Of a stretch of 64,000 nucleotides of DNA, positions 10,601-18,402 are shown one piece after another. The notes under the pieces were generated by a model, which saw nothing but the letters and a program-made list of their open reading frames with translations, was not told where the DNA came from and ran no database searches. Source of the DNA: Saprospiraceae bacterium (lineage in GTDB: Bacteria > Bacteroidota > Bacteroidia > Chitinophagales > Saprospiraceae); the NCBI GenBank assembly GCA_020631235.1, contig JAHDHQ010000004.1:62001-126000 (forward strand), in the 5' to 3' direction. Within the stretch, counting starts at the first letter, position 1; each line of letters opens with the position of its first letter. A program made the position numbers and the translations under genes.

Positions 10601-11905
10601 AATTTTATGGAAATCCCGGGTTTAGACACCAGTATTTGTAATCAAATTATGGATGCTATTTTTATCAACGGCGAATGTCTCGACCAGGATTTTGGTCAAT
10701 GGATCATTCAAGCGGACAATGGCAATCCCAGCATACGGATTATATCCTCAGACAGCATAGAAATAACTGGATTAGATTTAGGCTTAAGTGAGTTTATATT
10801 TGAATATAATGAAGATGTCCAGGATTGTTTTGTCTCTGAGCCTATCCGCATAGAAATAATTGAGGACACATTTTCGGATCAGTTGGAAACGGTCTTCATG
10901 CTATGTAAAAATGAATCCATTGACTCCACGATTCTATCACTGGATCCTTCCATTGAACTTAATTTTAATGATCTTATACTCACAGGGATTCCTAGCGGAA
11001 ATATTGATGATTATGTTTTGAGTATAGATGAATCAGATGTAATCATCACACCTGGATTACCTATAGGTACGAGTACGATCAGTCTTCAGGTCAGTGATGG
11101 CCTATGTACTTCACAAATAGAATTAGTGATCGAAATACTCGATGCGCCAGACATTATCATAGAAGGCGATACTACTATTTGTTTAGGAGACAGTCTGACA
11201 CTGTGGCTGGAAAATCTTGCAGAAGGTTCTATAGTTAACTGGTTCGACGCAAATGGAAATATACTTTCTTCAGAAAACCCCTGGGTCATTATGCCTGAGG
11301 AATCAATGACCATTACCGTAGAACTTACGGACGATAATGCTTGTCAGCAAAGTAGTTCCTTTAATATAGAAGTCTTAGACCCTTTTGGTGATCTTTTAAT
11401 CCTGGCCGATCCCAATTTAATAAAGTTGGGTGATTCCAGTTACATCCAAGTCATTAATGCTCCTGATAATCTTAGTGAAATTATGTGGACTCCATCAGAG
11501 TCGCTGAGTGAAAGCAATAGTTTAGAAACATATGCCTTCCCAAGCGAAACTACAAGCTACACATTAGAACTCAATGATGGAATGTGTACTACTAACGCCT
11601 CTGTCATCATAGAAGTACAAACAGCTTGTATCATTGAAGATTTGTACGTACCTAATGTATTTTCTCCTAATAATGACGGAATAAACGACGAATTTAAAGT
11701 GTATGCAGAAAATGTGGATCAATACCAGATTCTGATTGCCAACCGATGGGGTGAAATCGTCTATAAATCTTCTAATATCTTTGAGTGCTGGGATGGAACT
11801 TATAAAAACGTTGATTTAAGTCCAGATGTTTTTGGATACATTTTAAGTTTGGATTGTGGAGAAACGAACATAACCAAAAGAGGAAATATCACACTATTAA
11901 AATAA
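7646..11905 (+). CDS. Large secreted multidomain protein with CHU_C (type B) T9SS sorting domain
   Basis: A 1419-residue protein with a signal peptide (about residues 1-26, ending LHAQ). A long chain of Ig/PKD-like beta domains follows, several opening with a common theme such as NAGTDQILDCGQ or FAGEDILTCESQVNLQAN and a following G-x-W strand. The last ~88 residues (about 1331-1419) form the gliding-motility-associated C-terminal domain: PNVFSPNNDGINDEFKVY, then ANRWGEIVYKS, then CWDGTYKN, ending in RGNITLLK. This is the type-B signal that sends proteins across the outer membrane by T9SS, typically to the cell surface. The many paired cysteines fit an extracellular adhesin-like role, but the ligand is unknown. 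A smaller T9SS cargo gene begins 5 bases after the stop. Confidence 0.85.
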   Translation: MNSTCKHWLLLATLHIFSSFFVKLHAQIDCSVNAGFGETLCPYMSIDLKGNATGDFDPSTLRWEIAQQPPGSDISIINPDALITETSEVIVSGSYIFTLSGVCNEGMAMQSVSYEIIDITDPNIPSIEDKTCHPCYETIILEADPLAEGEQSIWEVTSPDSINVSGSKIEDHIYELQFGCNAFDCSEMGEVSVSYRIISALGCSEQSQMNFEISVEKPVTAGFIFNPCDSIPCAELIGSCDITGDGSWEIISQPEGSEAIILDPKAEETLICELIEGPYQIRWSATNDCISGERVLDIDILYLDPDTLPLLQATGDLIVCPGEMPDSILLIGNFPGDDYETIWTQGTGPTVNITNPNDTMTYAVGLEDGYNYSFTYTYTEGVDCASTPLSTIRVINIQDAAFEIEPCLSIKNFGISQSTEVGLYCSDPPYRYDTLLVDIKMISYPISFEIGSNVVLWTEQVPSLSDDFIILNNSSFTGEGIINKYELSNVRGNSVFPFMRAYVLSAPVSGYYGFEVSFTTECGTVTRNVEIYYNEYTTEPNAGTDQILDCGQDSTVLAGNLDGGSWLLIEGPANAPNPIQNEFIGDALIISDLEEGKYTFGYTVGRLDNDCSINFSTDTVQVLVSNEAPHYVENPDMSICPTDVYCFDLMFLSNAVYGELILTSGQLIDTELTNNTLCLSNITETGSYLFQIELINACESYTDEFEIFIEDIIQNPALILTPDSCFNIFLNPIDLEAQINGNGYWTFNGIGEATFNPSNDVPITSVSISNFILGEEYFEFIWTLENEDCGVETHDTIVWQNDGIDQPVLEETYFDCFSQFPDTLFIPVESSITAENQSWELIQSSYPVSPELWFTTNGGSFFVFYGPGEYVIRVSFDLMGACNEEAYQSEIWIKLAEGTAPAFAGEDILTCESQVNLQANLMAGDGTWQVLSTDPEDLSIELDDPSDPNSLLRFNEKGSVVLQWVVPSADLSCGPDTEDEVFVDYNFMEIPGLDTSICNQIMDAIFINGECLDQDFGQWIIQADNGNPSIRIISSDSIEITGLDLGLSEFIFEYNEDVQDCFVSEPIRIEIIEDTFSDQLETVFMLCKNESIDSTILSLDPSIELNFNDLILTGIPSGNIDDYVLSIDESDVIITPGLPIGTSTISLQVSDGLCTSQIELVIEILDAPDIIIEGDTTICLGDSLTLWLENLAEGSIVNWFDANGNILSSENPWVIMPEESMTITVELTDDNACQQSSSFNIEVLDPFGDLLILADPNLIKLGDSSYIQVINAPDNLSEIMWTPSESLSESNSLETYAFPSETTSYTLELNDGMCTTNASVIIEVQTACIIEDLYVPNVFSPNNDGINDEFKVYAENVDQYQILIANRWGEIVYKSSNIFECWDGTYKNVDLSPDVFGYILSLDCGETNITKRGNITLLK

Positions 11906-11910
11906 ATGAT

Positions 11911-13041
11911 ATGAAAAAATTACTGAAAATAACTATTGAGAAATCATATCTTCTTATAGGTTTAGCTTCAATGTTGTTTTTTGACAACACAGTACTTCAA
12001 GCCCAAGAAAGTAGTATTATTCATAATGACATTGGACAAAAAATTAGCCTTTATACTAATGCTCATTTAGAAAAACCTAAAGATGCGGAATCAAACGCAC
12101 ATCTAAATAGATCAACACCCAGTCAAGAATGTGGTCGAGTCTTTTGGTCAATAGATAATAGCAGCGTTATTAGAGAGTGGTTTCTGGACGAACAAACCAT
12201 CAGTGGAGGTGATGTGATAAATACTGCACCGGGTTTCGGCATTGCCTTTTGCGGAGTAGGTAATCAAGCAAGTTTCTATGCAGATAATTTTCCTGCCCAA
12301 GGCATCGCTTATTTTGATGAATCTACACAAAGCTGGATCGACATTCCTAATGACATCCCATTACTAAATAATGGAGGCAATGGCAATGATCAATATTTTC
12401 AGGGATTATATGATGGAGAAGGGACGGCCATGCATCATTTTGATGGGGAAACTTTTACTATGATTTATTACTTAGATGATTCCATCTTTAGTGTGGCCGA
12501 TATAGCTGTTGATAGCCTAGGCCAAGCATGGGCATTTACAGGGGAGCTTCTAGAAATCATGGATACTTTAATGGTCATAAATGGTCAAGGTGATATACTC
12601 CGAACATTTGCCATGAACCAAGATCCTAATACTTGTTATGGAAGTTTCTTTTTAGAAGATCAACTGTATGTCGGCAAAGAAGATTCTATATTTCAAGTTG
12701 TATTAGAAAATGATTCGGCCTATTTTGCTAATCCCATTTACTTCCCTTATGATTCTTACACTGATTTAGCTGCTTGTCATTCTAATCAGTTAATGGTATC
12801 TGTGCAAGAAGCACAAACGATGGATAACATTAAGCTTTATCCTAATCCGGCCGATGATTATATCGTCCTAGAATCTGAACAGTCGATCATCAACCTTCAG
12901 TGTTTCAATGTTCAAGGACAAAAATATCCGGTTGACTGGAATGATAATGCCATGAACACAGCATTCTTGGAGCCAGGATTATATGTCTTCAAAATCACGA
13001 CAATCGTAGGTGATTCGTACCATAGAGTTCTTATAGAATAA
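11911..13041 (+). CDS. Secreted protein with type-A T9SS sorting domain
   Basis: I use the ATG at 11911 (376 residues), since the longer frame from 11854 would overlap the previous gene and add a non-signal, basic N-terminus. Residues 1-31 form a signal peptide (hydrophobic run LIGLASMLFF, end VLQAQ). The middle resembles a beta-propeller or sensor-like repeat protein (VADIAVDSLGQAWAFTG). The C-terminus is a type-A sorting domain: IKLYPNPADDYIVLESE, then LQCFNVQGQKY, LEPGLYVFKI and a terminal HRVLIE. It is likely exported by T9SS and co-transcribed with the 1419-residue protein, five bases upstream. The biochemical role is unknown. Confidence 0.8.
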   Translation: MKKLLKITIEKSYLLIGLASMLFFDNTVLQAQESSIIHNDIGQKISLYTNAHLEKPKDAESNAHLNRSTPSQECGRVFWSIDNSSVIREWFLDEQTISGGDVINTAPGFGIAFCGVGNQASFYADNFPAQGIAYFDESTQSWIDIPNDIPLLNNGGNGNDQYFQGLYDGEGTAMHHFDGETFTMIYYLDDSIFSVADIAVDSLGQAWAFTGELLEIMDTLMVINGQGDILRTFAMNQDPNTCYGSFFLEDQLYVGKEDSIFQVVLENDSAYFANPIYFPYDSYTDLAACHSNQLMVSVQEAQTMDNIKLYPNPADDYIVLESEQSIINLQCFNVQGQKYPVDWNDNAMNTAFLEPGLYVFKITTIVGDSYHRVLIE

Positions 13042-13063
13042 TACTCTTCTTGTGTACTTTAAA

Positions 13064-13984
13064 TTAAAAATTAGGCAATACTTTTTCGCCTAGTTCTTCT
13101 ATCATTTCCGCTGCGGAACGAGAGCCATATTTTAAGTTTAAAATCACATGATTGACCCCATATGCTTGAAGCGAAGCTAGATGAGTGTTTAGATAATCTG
13201 TTCCTGATTTAAATCCTAAATGGATGGGGCTTGGTTTTTCTGAAGGTGTTTTACTGATATCTACATAAAGCGATTGCATGAATGGTTTCCAAGCATTTTG
13301 ACTATCATTTAGAGCTGTTTTCCATCTTTCCATGATGATCTGTAGTGTCTTAAAATCTCTGGGATAATATAACCAGCCATCAGCATGTTCTGCGATCCAT
13401 TGCAGCGACTGACCTGAGTGTCCAGTGACTAAATAAGGCGTTTTGCCTTTGTATTTTGGAAGGAGGTCAATGTCACCATTTGTTTTTCCATAGAAACTCG
13501 ATTGGTGATTAACAAAGTTTCCTTGTAAAGCTTTGGTGTAAAAAAATTGATCCCTAAAAAGCTCAGCTTTCGCTTCAAGTGATCGATTAAAAGCTGGATA
13601 TTCGCTGGGCCTATCCCCTGAAGCAACACCCACTATCAATCGCTCATTTGACAGTATTTGCAAACTATTTATAGCTTTCGCTGTATGTACAGGGTGACGC
13701 AAAGGAAGTATGATACTTGCTGTACCTAATGCTATTTCCTTTGTTTGATTCATAATATGGGTGATATAAATCCAAGGGTCAAACATCTGCCCTGCATCGC
13801 CAAATGTAGGATCATGAAAGGGAACATCTCGAAACCATAAGGCTTTAAAACCCAGTTCTTCTGCTCGCATGGCAAGGTATTCCTGTTGCTCCATTTTTGC
13901 TACAGACCCACTGTATGCTTCTAGAGGAAAAACTAAACCCAAGGTCAATTTACCTTTCTTAGCGACTTGATCAAAACCTTTCAT
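13064..13984 (-). CDS. Luciferase-like (LLM class) flavin oxidoreductase, BA3436-type
   Basis: A 306-residue bacterial-luciferase-fold protein. The N-terminal KKGKLTLGLVFPLEAYSGSV, then LWFRDVPFHDPTFGDAGQMFDPW, ILPLRHPVHTAKAINSL and VGVASGDRPSEYPAF are diagnostic of the 'luciferase-type oxidoreductase, BA3436 family'. These enzymes use reduced flavin (FMN or F420) to oxidise organic substrates; the substrate here is unknown. The stop of the upstream SDR gene abuts this start codon with no spacer, so translation is probably coupled. It forms the last gene of a three-gene unit with the SDR and a nitroreductase, divergent from an HxlR regulator. Confidence 0.86.
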   Translation of the reverse strand: MKGFDQVAKKGKLTLGLVFPLEAYSGSVAKMEQQEYLAMRAEELGFKALWFRDVPFHDPTFGDAGQMFDPWIYITHIMNQTKEIALGTASIILPLRHPVHTAKAINSLQILSNERLIVGVASGDRPSEYPAFNRSLEAKAELFRDQFFYTKALQGNFVNHQSSFYGKTNGDIDLLPKYKGKTPYLVTGHSGQSLQWIAEHADGWLYYPRDFKTLQIIMERWKTALNDSQNAWKPFMQSLYVDISKTPSEKPSPIHLGFKSGTDYLNTHLASLQAYGVNHVILNLKYGSRSAAEMIEELGEKVLPNF

Positions 13985-14788
13985 CTACAGATTTAAAATA
14001 TTTTCTGTTTCTGATAAAAGCGTTGCCAGCTTTGTTTCATCATATGCGTCTTCATGCGCTTTGTTGAAATCCCCTAAGTCATTATCCCAGTATAAGCCAG
14101 AACTTTGATTATAGTCTTCTGAGGTCGCTAAGTCATATAAAATAGACGCTCCTTTTTCAGCTGGAGCCCAAAACTGGCCATACGCTTCTTGAACCATTTT
14201 GGTGTTTAATAAAGAACCAGGATTTACCGCTATTGTAGTGATATTAGGGTGAGCTTTTGCAAAAGCAAAACTCCACATTATCAAGGCTAATTTACTTTGT
14301 GCATAAGCGCTTTGCTCTGAGACTGACTCTTTCCCAAGCATGGCCTGGTATGAGATACTTGCTTGAGCTGCCGAACTAAGATTAATCACTCTTTGCAAGC
14401 TAGATTTCTTGTCTATGGCCAATATTGCGTTTGTTAAAATATACGGTGCAAGATAGTTGACCACAAAACGCAGTTCGAGTCCATCTTTATTGGTTCTTTG
14501 AGTGCTTTTAAAAACACCTGCATTATTAATCAGTACATCGATGCTATAGTTTTGAGACTTTAGCTGATTGACTATCGATTTGATGGATTCAAAGTTCGAT
14601 AAATCTCCTATGATATAATTTGGTTGCTGAGTAGTCGATAAACTTTGCATTTCTTGGTGTACACTTTTAAGCTTATCAGCATTTCTTCCGTGTAGCAAAA
14701 CAGCATGTCCTTCCTTGGCTAGCTGCAGCGCTGTTAGTTTACCAATTCCATCCGTACTACCTGTAATTAAAATTGTTTTCATGGTCAT
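13985..14788 (-). CDS. Short-chain dehydrogenase/reductase
   Basis: A 267-residue classical SDR. It has the NAD(P)-binding motif TGSTDGIGK (about residues 8-16), the structural NNAG motif in VLINNAGVF, the catalytic serine in INLSSAAQ and the catalytic YxxxK in SAYAQSKLAL. The sequence resembles retinol-dehydrogenase-like SDRs that act on lipophilic carbonyls or alcohols, but the substrate is unknown. The ATG at 14788 or the ATG two codons later (14782) are both possible. It is directly adjacent to the LLM gene and 74 bases downstream of the nitroreductase gene, so it probably belongs to the HxlR-controlled operon. Confidence 0.88.
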   Translation of the reverse strand: MTMKTILITGSTDGIGKLTALQLAKEGHAVLLHGRNADKLKSVHQEMQSLSTTQQPNYIIGDLSNFESIKSIVNQLKSQNYSIDVLINNAGVFKSTQRTNKDGLELRFVVNYLAPYILTNAILAIDKKSSLQRVINLSSAAQASISYQAMLGKESVSEQSAYAQSKLALIMWSFAFAKAHPNITTIAVNPGSLLNTKMVQEAYGQFWAPAEKGASILYDLATSEDYNQSSGLYWDNDLGDFNKAHEDAYDETKLATLLSETENILNL

Positions 14789-14862
14789 TAAAAATCGGGT
14801 TTAAAATCCATTGCTGGCTTATACATTCTTTTTTATGAGTAAGAACCATTGCTCTCTTAATA

Positions 14863-15516
14863 CTATATAATCGTAAAGATGTCACTTTCTTTTAATCGTG
14901 ATTTGGGTAGTGCAGCATTAAAATCATCTTTCGATCGATACCCTAAGCCTACCATTACCACAGCAGTGTAGCCTTTGTCTCTCAAACCAAACTCCTCATC
15001 CAATGCCTTAAGATCAATTCCTTCCATTGGAACAGCATCTATACCCAGAGCCGCAACGCCCAGCAAAAAGTTACCTATGTTTAAGTAAACTTGTTTTTCC
15101 ATCCAATGTTGGGCATCTTTTAAATCATATTTATGGATGTTGGTAAAAAGCTGCTTCGCACCAAAATTTTGGTTTTTAAAAGCTTCTTTGGCAAATCTGC
15201 CATCTGCATCTTCCTTTTCTGTTATTTGCATTAAATAATCGTCACTTATATCGGTTTTTGCACAGAATAGTACAACATGTGAAGCATTTAAAACCTTGGC
15301 TTCATTAAAGGCAAAAAATCCAGCCGTACCCTTCGCTAATCGAGCTTTACCAGACTCAGTACTTGTTAGAATAAAATGCCATGGTTGTGAGTTTATAGAT
15401 GATGGACTCATGCGTAATAAAGCCTTTATATTATCTTCATTTTCTGCAGAAATCTTTTGTTCAGGATTAAAACTTTTTGTCGTATATCGCCAATTCAGTA
15501 TTTCTTGAATGTTCAT
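14863..15516 (-). CDS. Oxygen-insensitive NAD(P)H nitroreductase, NfsB-like
   Basis: A 217-residue nitroreductase of the NfsB/FMN-reductase branch. It has the FMN-phosphate motif WRYTTKSFNP near residue 10, MSPSSINSQPWHFIL near residue 36, and the NfsB-type C-terminus GYRSKDDFNAALPKSR. The family reduces quinones and nitroaromatics by two electrons in the cytoplasm. It is the first gene of a minus-strand operon with SDR and LLM oxidoreductases, and is divergently transcribed from an HxlR-type regulator. HxlR regulators commonly control nitroreductases and quinone or aldehyde detoxification, which supports electrophile-stress defence as an inference. Confidence 0.88.
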   Translation of the reverse strand: MNIQEILNWRYTTKSFNPEQKISAENEDNIKALLRMSPSSINSQPWHFILTSTESGKARLAKGTAGFFAFNEAKVLNASHVVLFCAKTDISDDYLMQITEKEDADGRFAKEAFKNQNFGAKQLFTNIHKYDLKDAQHWMEKQVYLNIGNFLLGVAALGIDAVPMEGIDLKALDEEFGLRDKGYTAVVMVGLGYRSKDDFNAALPKSRLKESDIFTII

Positions 15517-15535
15517 ACTCCTTTTTTAATTTGTT

Positions 15536-15552
15536 ACTATAAAATATATAGT
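15536..15552. promoter_or_regulatory. Candidate HxlR-type operator
   Basis: ACTATA (15536-15541) and its exact complement TATAGT (15547-15552) flank a 5-base AT spacer. It lies just downstream of the proposed -7 box for the nitroreductase operon, over the expected transcription start. The known YodB/HxlR operators have a similar TACTAT...ATAGTA character. A second dyad, TAGTT-GCAA-AACTA, sits at 15549-15562 across the -7 box. Confidence 0.5.
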
Positions 15553-15554
15553 TG

Positions 15555-15585
15555 CAAAACTAAGTATAGTAATTTATATTTACAA
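15555..15585 (-). promoter_or_regulatory. Promoter for the nitroreductase/SDR/LLM operon
   Basis: On the minus strand TTG at 15585-15583 is followed after 20 bases by TAGTTTTG (15562-15555), matching the Bacteroidota -33/-7 pattern (TTG, about 20 bases, TAnnTTTG). The transcription start would fall around 15548, giving a leader of about 30 bases before the ATG at 15516. Confidence 0.6.
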
Positions 15586-15614
15586 TAACGGTCAAAAAAG
15601 ATAGTATCAATCGT

Positions 15615-15980
15615 ATGAATGAAATCAAGTCCAACATGCTCAATTATCGCGGCAAAGAATTTCCTTGTTGTACCAGCCTAACCATGAGTATAATCGGTGG
15701 TAAATGGAAAACCGTTATACTATTTCACTTAATCGATAAAAAACTTAGATACAACGAACTTAGAAAGTCGATGCCCACCGTAACGGAACGTACCTTAAGC
15801 TTACAATTAAAAGCTTTAGAAGAAGATGGCTTGATAAAGCGAAAAGTATATACCTCTAAACCTCCACTAAAGGTCGAATACTCTTTAACAGATTTTGGGA
15901 ATACACTTATTCCTATTGTTCATTCGATTGCTCAGTGGGGCGACTCTGCATTAGCCCATTATGCAAAACAACAATCATAA
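15615..15980 (+). CDS. HxlR-family winged-helix transcriptional regulator
   Basis: A 121-residue MarR-superfamily regulator with the HxlR pattern: CCTSLTMSIIGGKWKTVIL (residues 18-36), the recognition-helix region LRYNELRKSMPTVTERTLS, and the beta-wing LIKRKVYTSKPPLKVEYSLTD. Family members such as HxlR, YodB and HypR sense formaldehyde, quinones or disulfide stress, some through an N-terminal cysteine. Here two adjacent cysteines (C18, C19) sit in that position, so a thiol switch is plausible but unproven. Its target is most likely the divergent nitroreductase operon 99 bases away. Confidence 0.9.
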   Translation: MNEIKSNMLNYRGKEFPCCTSLTMSIIGGKWKTVILFHLIDKKLRYNELRKSMPTVTERTLSLQLKALEEDGLIKRKVYTSKPPLKVEYSLTDFGNTLIPIVHSIAQWGDSALAHYAKQQS

Positions 15981-15994
15981 AACAACATAAAACT

Positions 15995-16612
15995 ATGTTA
16001 GACTTCCGCAAACAACTAAGCTTTATTTCTTGGAACATAGGACTGCTATGGATAATTTTGATGTGTCTACAATCCAATGGACTTAGCGCCCAAAACAAGC
16101 AGCAGGCCAAAATTTATTATAATTTAAGCCAAACAGAACTCTTAAGAAATACACTTTTAACTGGAAGTGCCAGCTATTCTAATTCGCAATCATTTGAAGT
16201 AGGTATCCATTATCTACGGATTACACATAACAAGTGGAGATGGGAATCAGGCATAAGCTTTCTGAGCGCTCAAGTGGATATCGAGCCTGCATTTGCAGGA
16301 ACACCCGTAGTTTCTACCCAAGAAAGTTTAAAACTGGTATCAATCCCAGTATATCTCAATTACAGCCTGTCCAAGCGCTGGTACGCTTATGGAGGACCTT
16401 TGTTAAGCATTCAGCTAGGAGAAAGATCTTTTGACAATCAAACTGGCCTAGCCTATTGCTTAGGAATAGGATTTAGCCATTCTGTAAATGATTGGAGTTT
16501 GTTCTTATCGCCTAATATCAAACGACATGCAGCCATTCCGTTTCAAAAAGAAAACCATCATCAAAAACTCACACAAATAGGTATACAAATCGGTGTGGCT
16601 TATCATTGGTAA
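15995..16612 (+). CDS. Outer-membrane beta-barrel-like protein
   Basis: The ATG at 15995 gives 205 residues with an N-terminal signal segment (WNIGLLWIILMCLQSNGLSAQ). The longer frame from 15935 would overlap the HxlR gene and add residues before the signal. After the signal, short amphipathic beta strands alternate with turns (EVGIHYLRITHNKWRWESGI, VSIPVYLNYSLSKRWYAYGG) and the protein ends in an aromatic-like residue pattern, VAYHW, as outer-membrane barrels do. The function is unknown. It begins 14 bases after the HxlR stop but has no obvious functional link to it. Confidence 0.65.
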   Translation: MLDFRKQLSFISWNIGLLWIILMCLQSNGLSAQNKQQAKIYYNLSQTELLRNTLLTGSASYSNSQSFEVGIHYLRITHNKWRWESGISFLSAQVDIEPAFAGTPVVSTQESLKLVSIPVYLNYSLSKRWYAYGGPLLSIQLGERSFDNQTGLAYCLGIGFSHSVNDWSLFLSPNIKRHAAIPFQKENHHQKLTQIGIQIGVAYHW

Positions 16613-16673
16613 TCATTCCTTAGCCACGACCTTCAGTAGCTTAAACAACATTGGGAAAACCTAAACCACCAAC

Positions 16674-16720
16674 AAACTTTCATTATTTTTTGAAAGTTTA
16701 AAAACTTTAGTCTATATTTG
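16674..16720 (+). promoter_or_regulatory. GbsR-gene promoter with three repressor half-sites, near-leaderless
   Basis: TTG (16690-16692), 20 bases and TATATTTG (16713-16720) give a very good Bacteroidota promoter. The ATG starts at 16725, so the transcript is expected to be nearly leaderless. Three copies of an AAACTTT/AAAGTTT element overlap it: AAACTTTCA at 16674-16682 mirrors TGAAAGTTT at 16691-16699, and AAAGTTT (16693-16699) mirrors AAACTTT (16702-16708) with a 2-base spacer between the -33 and -7 boxes. The placement suggests autorepression by the GbsR-like product. Confidence 0.65.
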
Positions 16721-16724
16721 AACT

Positions 16725-17231
16725 ATGACAATACAAGAAGCCAGATTATCATTTATACAAACTTGGGGCGCACTAGGCAGTGCTTGGGGAATACCAAGGT
16801 CAATGGCACAGATTCATGCTTTACTACTCACCACCCATAAAGACCTAAGTACCGAAGATGTCATGCAAGAAATACAGCTTTCTCGAGGGAATGTAAATAT
16901 TAATATGCGAGAATTGATCAATTGGAATCTTGTAAAAAAACAACATAAACTAGGCGAACGCAAAGAGTTTTTTACCGCTGATAAAAACATTTGGAGCATC
17001 GCTCAAAACATCGTAACTGAAAGAAAAAGAAGAGAACTCATTCCAGTTCATGATATGATTAAAGAACTGAAACAAACCAAACTAGATGGACCAAAAGATG
17101 AAGTTAAACACTTCGAAACACTGCTGAAAGACCTCGAAGAATTTGTCGTACAAATGGATAAACTCTCCGAAATGGCCATAAAACTGAATAAAAATGTACT
17201 CTTTAAAAACATGATGAAAATGCTATCCTAA
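16725..17231 (+). CDS. GbsR/MarR-family transcriptional regulator
   Basis: A 168-residue protein with a winged-helix N-terminus typical of the GbsR branch: WGIPRSMAQIHALLL, then the helix-turn-helix STEDVMQEIQLSRGNVNINMRELINW and a wing LVKKQHKLGERKEFF. A C-terminal helical part rich in charged residues follows and probably dimerises the protein. GbsR-type proteins repress osmoprotectant or efflux genes in other phyla; in Bacteroidota this type often precedes DCC1 and TIGR01777 genes, as here. Three AAAGTTT half-sites surround its own promoter, which implies autorepression. The effector is unknown. Confidence 0.82.
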   Translation: MTIQEARLSFIQTWGALGSAWGIPRSMAQIHALLLTTHKDLSTEDVMQEIQLSRGNVNINMRELINWNLVKKQHKLGERKEFFTADKNIWSIAQNIVTERKRRELIPVHDMIKELKQTKLDGPKDEVKHFETLLKDLEEFVVQMDKLSEMAIKLNKNVLFKNMMKMLS

Positions 17232-17283
17232 AAAATTTTAACTCTATGTTTCATTTTTTTCTAAAACTTCTAAACTTATTGAT

Positions 17284-17553
17284 ATGACCATATATTTGCT
17301 ATTTGGATTGATGTTTATCGGACCCTTCCAAATCTTCTGCTTAATCATTCGATTATTAAGCATGAAAAAGAGATCTGAAGCGTACAGAAAGAATTTAATA
17401 AGATATACGCTTGCTATTCCCCTCTTTCTTGCTTTTTATTTTTTTACACTACAATGGTTTGAAGGTCAAATGCAAGAAATGTATATGGCAACTATTCCTT
17501 ACACAATGGCCATAGCATACACCTACATAGTTTATAAAAAATACCCAAAATAA
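17284..17553 (+). CDS. Small membrane protein, unknown function
   Basis: An 89-residue protein with about three hydrophobic helices (residues 3-25, 38-57, 66-83) and a basic loop MKKRSEAYRKNLIRY between the first and second. It is not a recognised family. It lies 52 bases after the GbsR gene and 24 bases before the DCC1-domain gene, on the same strand, so it is likely a member of that operon. The predicted topology is inner-membrane. Confidence 0.6.
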   Translation: MTIYLLFGLMFIGPFQIFCLIIRLLSMKKRSEAYRKNLIRYTLAIPLFLAFYFFTLQWFEGQMQEMYMATIPYTMAIAYTYIVYKKYPK

Positions 17554-17577
17554 TACATCACCTAACACCCATTACCT

Positions 17578-18402
17578 ATGATCACAAATGCAAAATTACT
17601 AATAGACCAAGATTGCCCGATGTGCAAAGCCTATGGTACAGGCTTTGTCAAAACTAATTTGATCGATGATCAAACGCTAAGTGCTTATCAGTATGTTTCG
17701 GACAAAACTTATACAAGAGTAGACATGAACAGAGCAAAAAATGAAATTGCTTTGGTCCTCGAAAATGAAACGATTTATGGTTTAGATGCACTCATAAAGA
17801 TTCTAAGCCACCATAGACCCTTTATAAACAAAATGCTGCATTGGCCATGGATATATGCTCCATTAAAGCTCCTCTACCATTTCATATCCTACAACCGAAA
17901 ACAAATATATCCAGTAGCCGATTCGCTGACGCATAAATATCCCTGCACTCCAGATCTACATTTGGCTTATCGCTGGGCATACATAGTCTTGGTTGCATTA
18001 TTCACTGGTTTAATCCTAAACTCTTTTAGCTATGCTCTTTTTAATCAACTGGGACTCCCTCATACTCCTTACATAGAATGGATCATGTGTTTCGGTCAAA
18101 TTATCTGGCAGGCTACAATAGTAACTATCCTACATCCAACTAAGCGATTGGATTATTTAGGAAATATGTCTACCGTTTCCCTAATAGGCGGACTCCTAGT
18201 GCTGGTCATCTTAATAATACAGTCCATAGTATCTCTCAATGCATTGGTCTTAATAATCTTCTTTGGTTGTATTGTTTTAGGCATGCTCATTGAGCATATA
18301 CGGCGTTGCAAACTCATGGGATTAAGTAGTATTATGACCTTAAGTTGGATACTCTTCCGAAGCCTATTTCTCATCATTATACTATATAACATTGCACTAT
18401 GA
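17578..18402 (+). CDS. DCC1-like (DUF393) thiol-disulfide oxidoreductase fused to a membrane domain
   Basis: A 274-residue protein whose N-terminus has the DCC motif LLIDQDCPMCKAYG (CPMC at about 14-17), a thioredoxin-fold-like domain to about residue 105, then four or five transmembrane helices to the end. DUF393 proteins are predicted thiol-disulfide oxidoreductases; the C-terminal membrane part is unusual for small DUF393 proteins but recurs in Bacteroidota. The stop overlaps the start of the TIGR01777 gene by four bases (ATGA), so the two are translationally coupled. The partner substrate is not known. Confidence 0.72.
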   Translation: MITNAKLLIDQDCPMCKAYGTGFVKTNLIDDQTLSAYQYVSDKTYTRVDMNRAKNEIALVLENETIYGLDALIKILSHHRPFINKMLHWPWIYAPLKLLYHFISYNRKQIYPVADSLTHKYPCTPDLHLAYRWAYIVLVALFTGLILNSFSYALFNQLGLPHTPYIEWIMCFGQIIWQATIVTILHPTKRLDYLGNMSTVSLIGGLLVLVILIIQSIVSLNALVLIIFFGCIVLGMLIEHIRRCKLMGLSSIMTLSWILFRSLFLIIILYNIAL

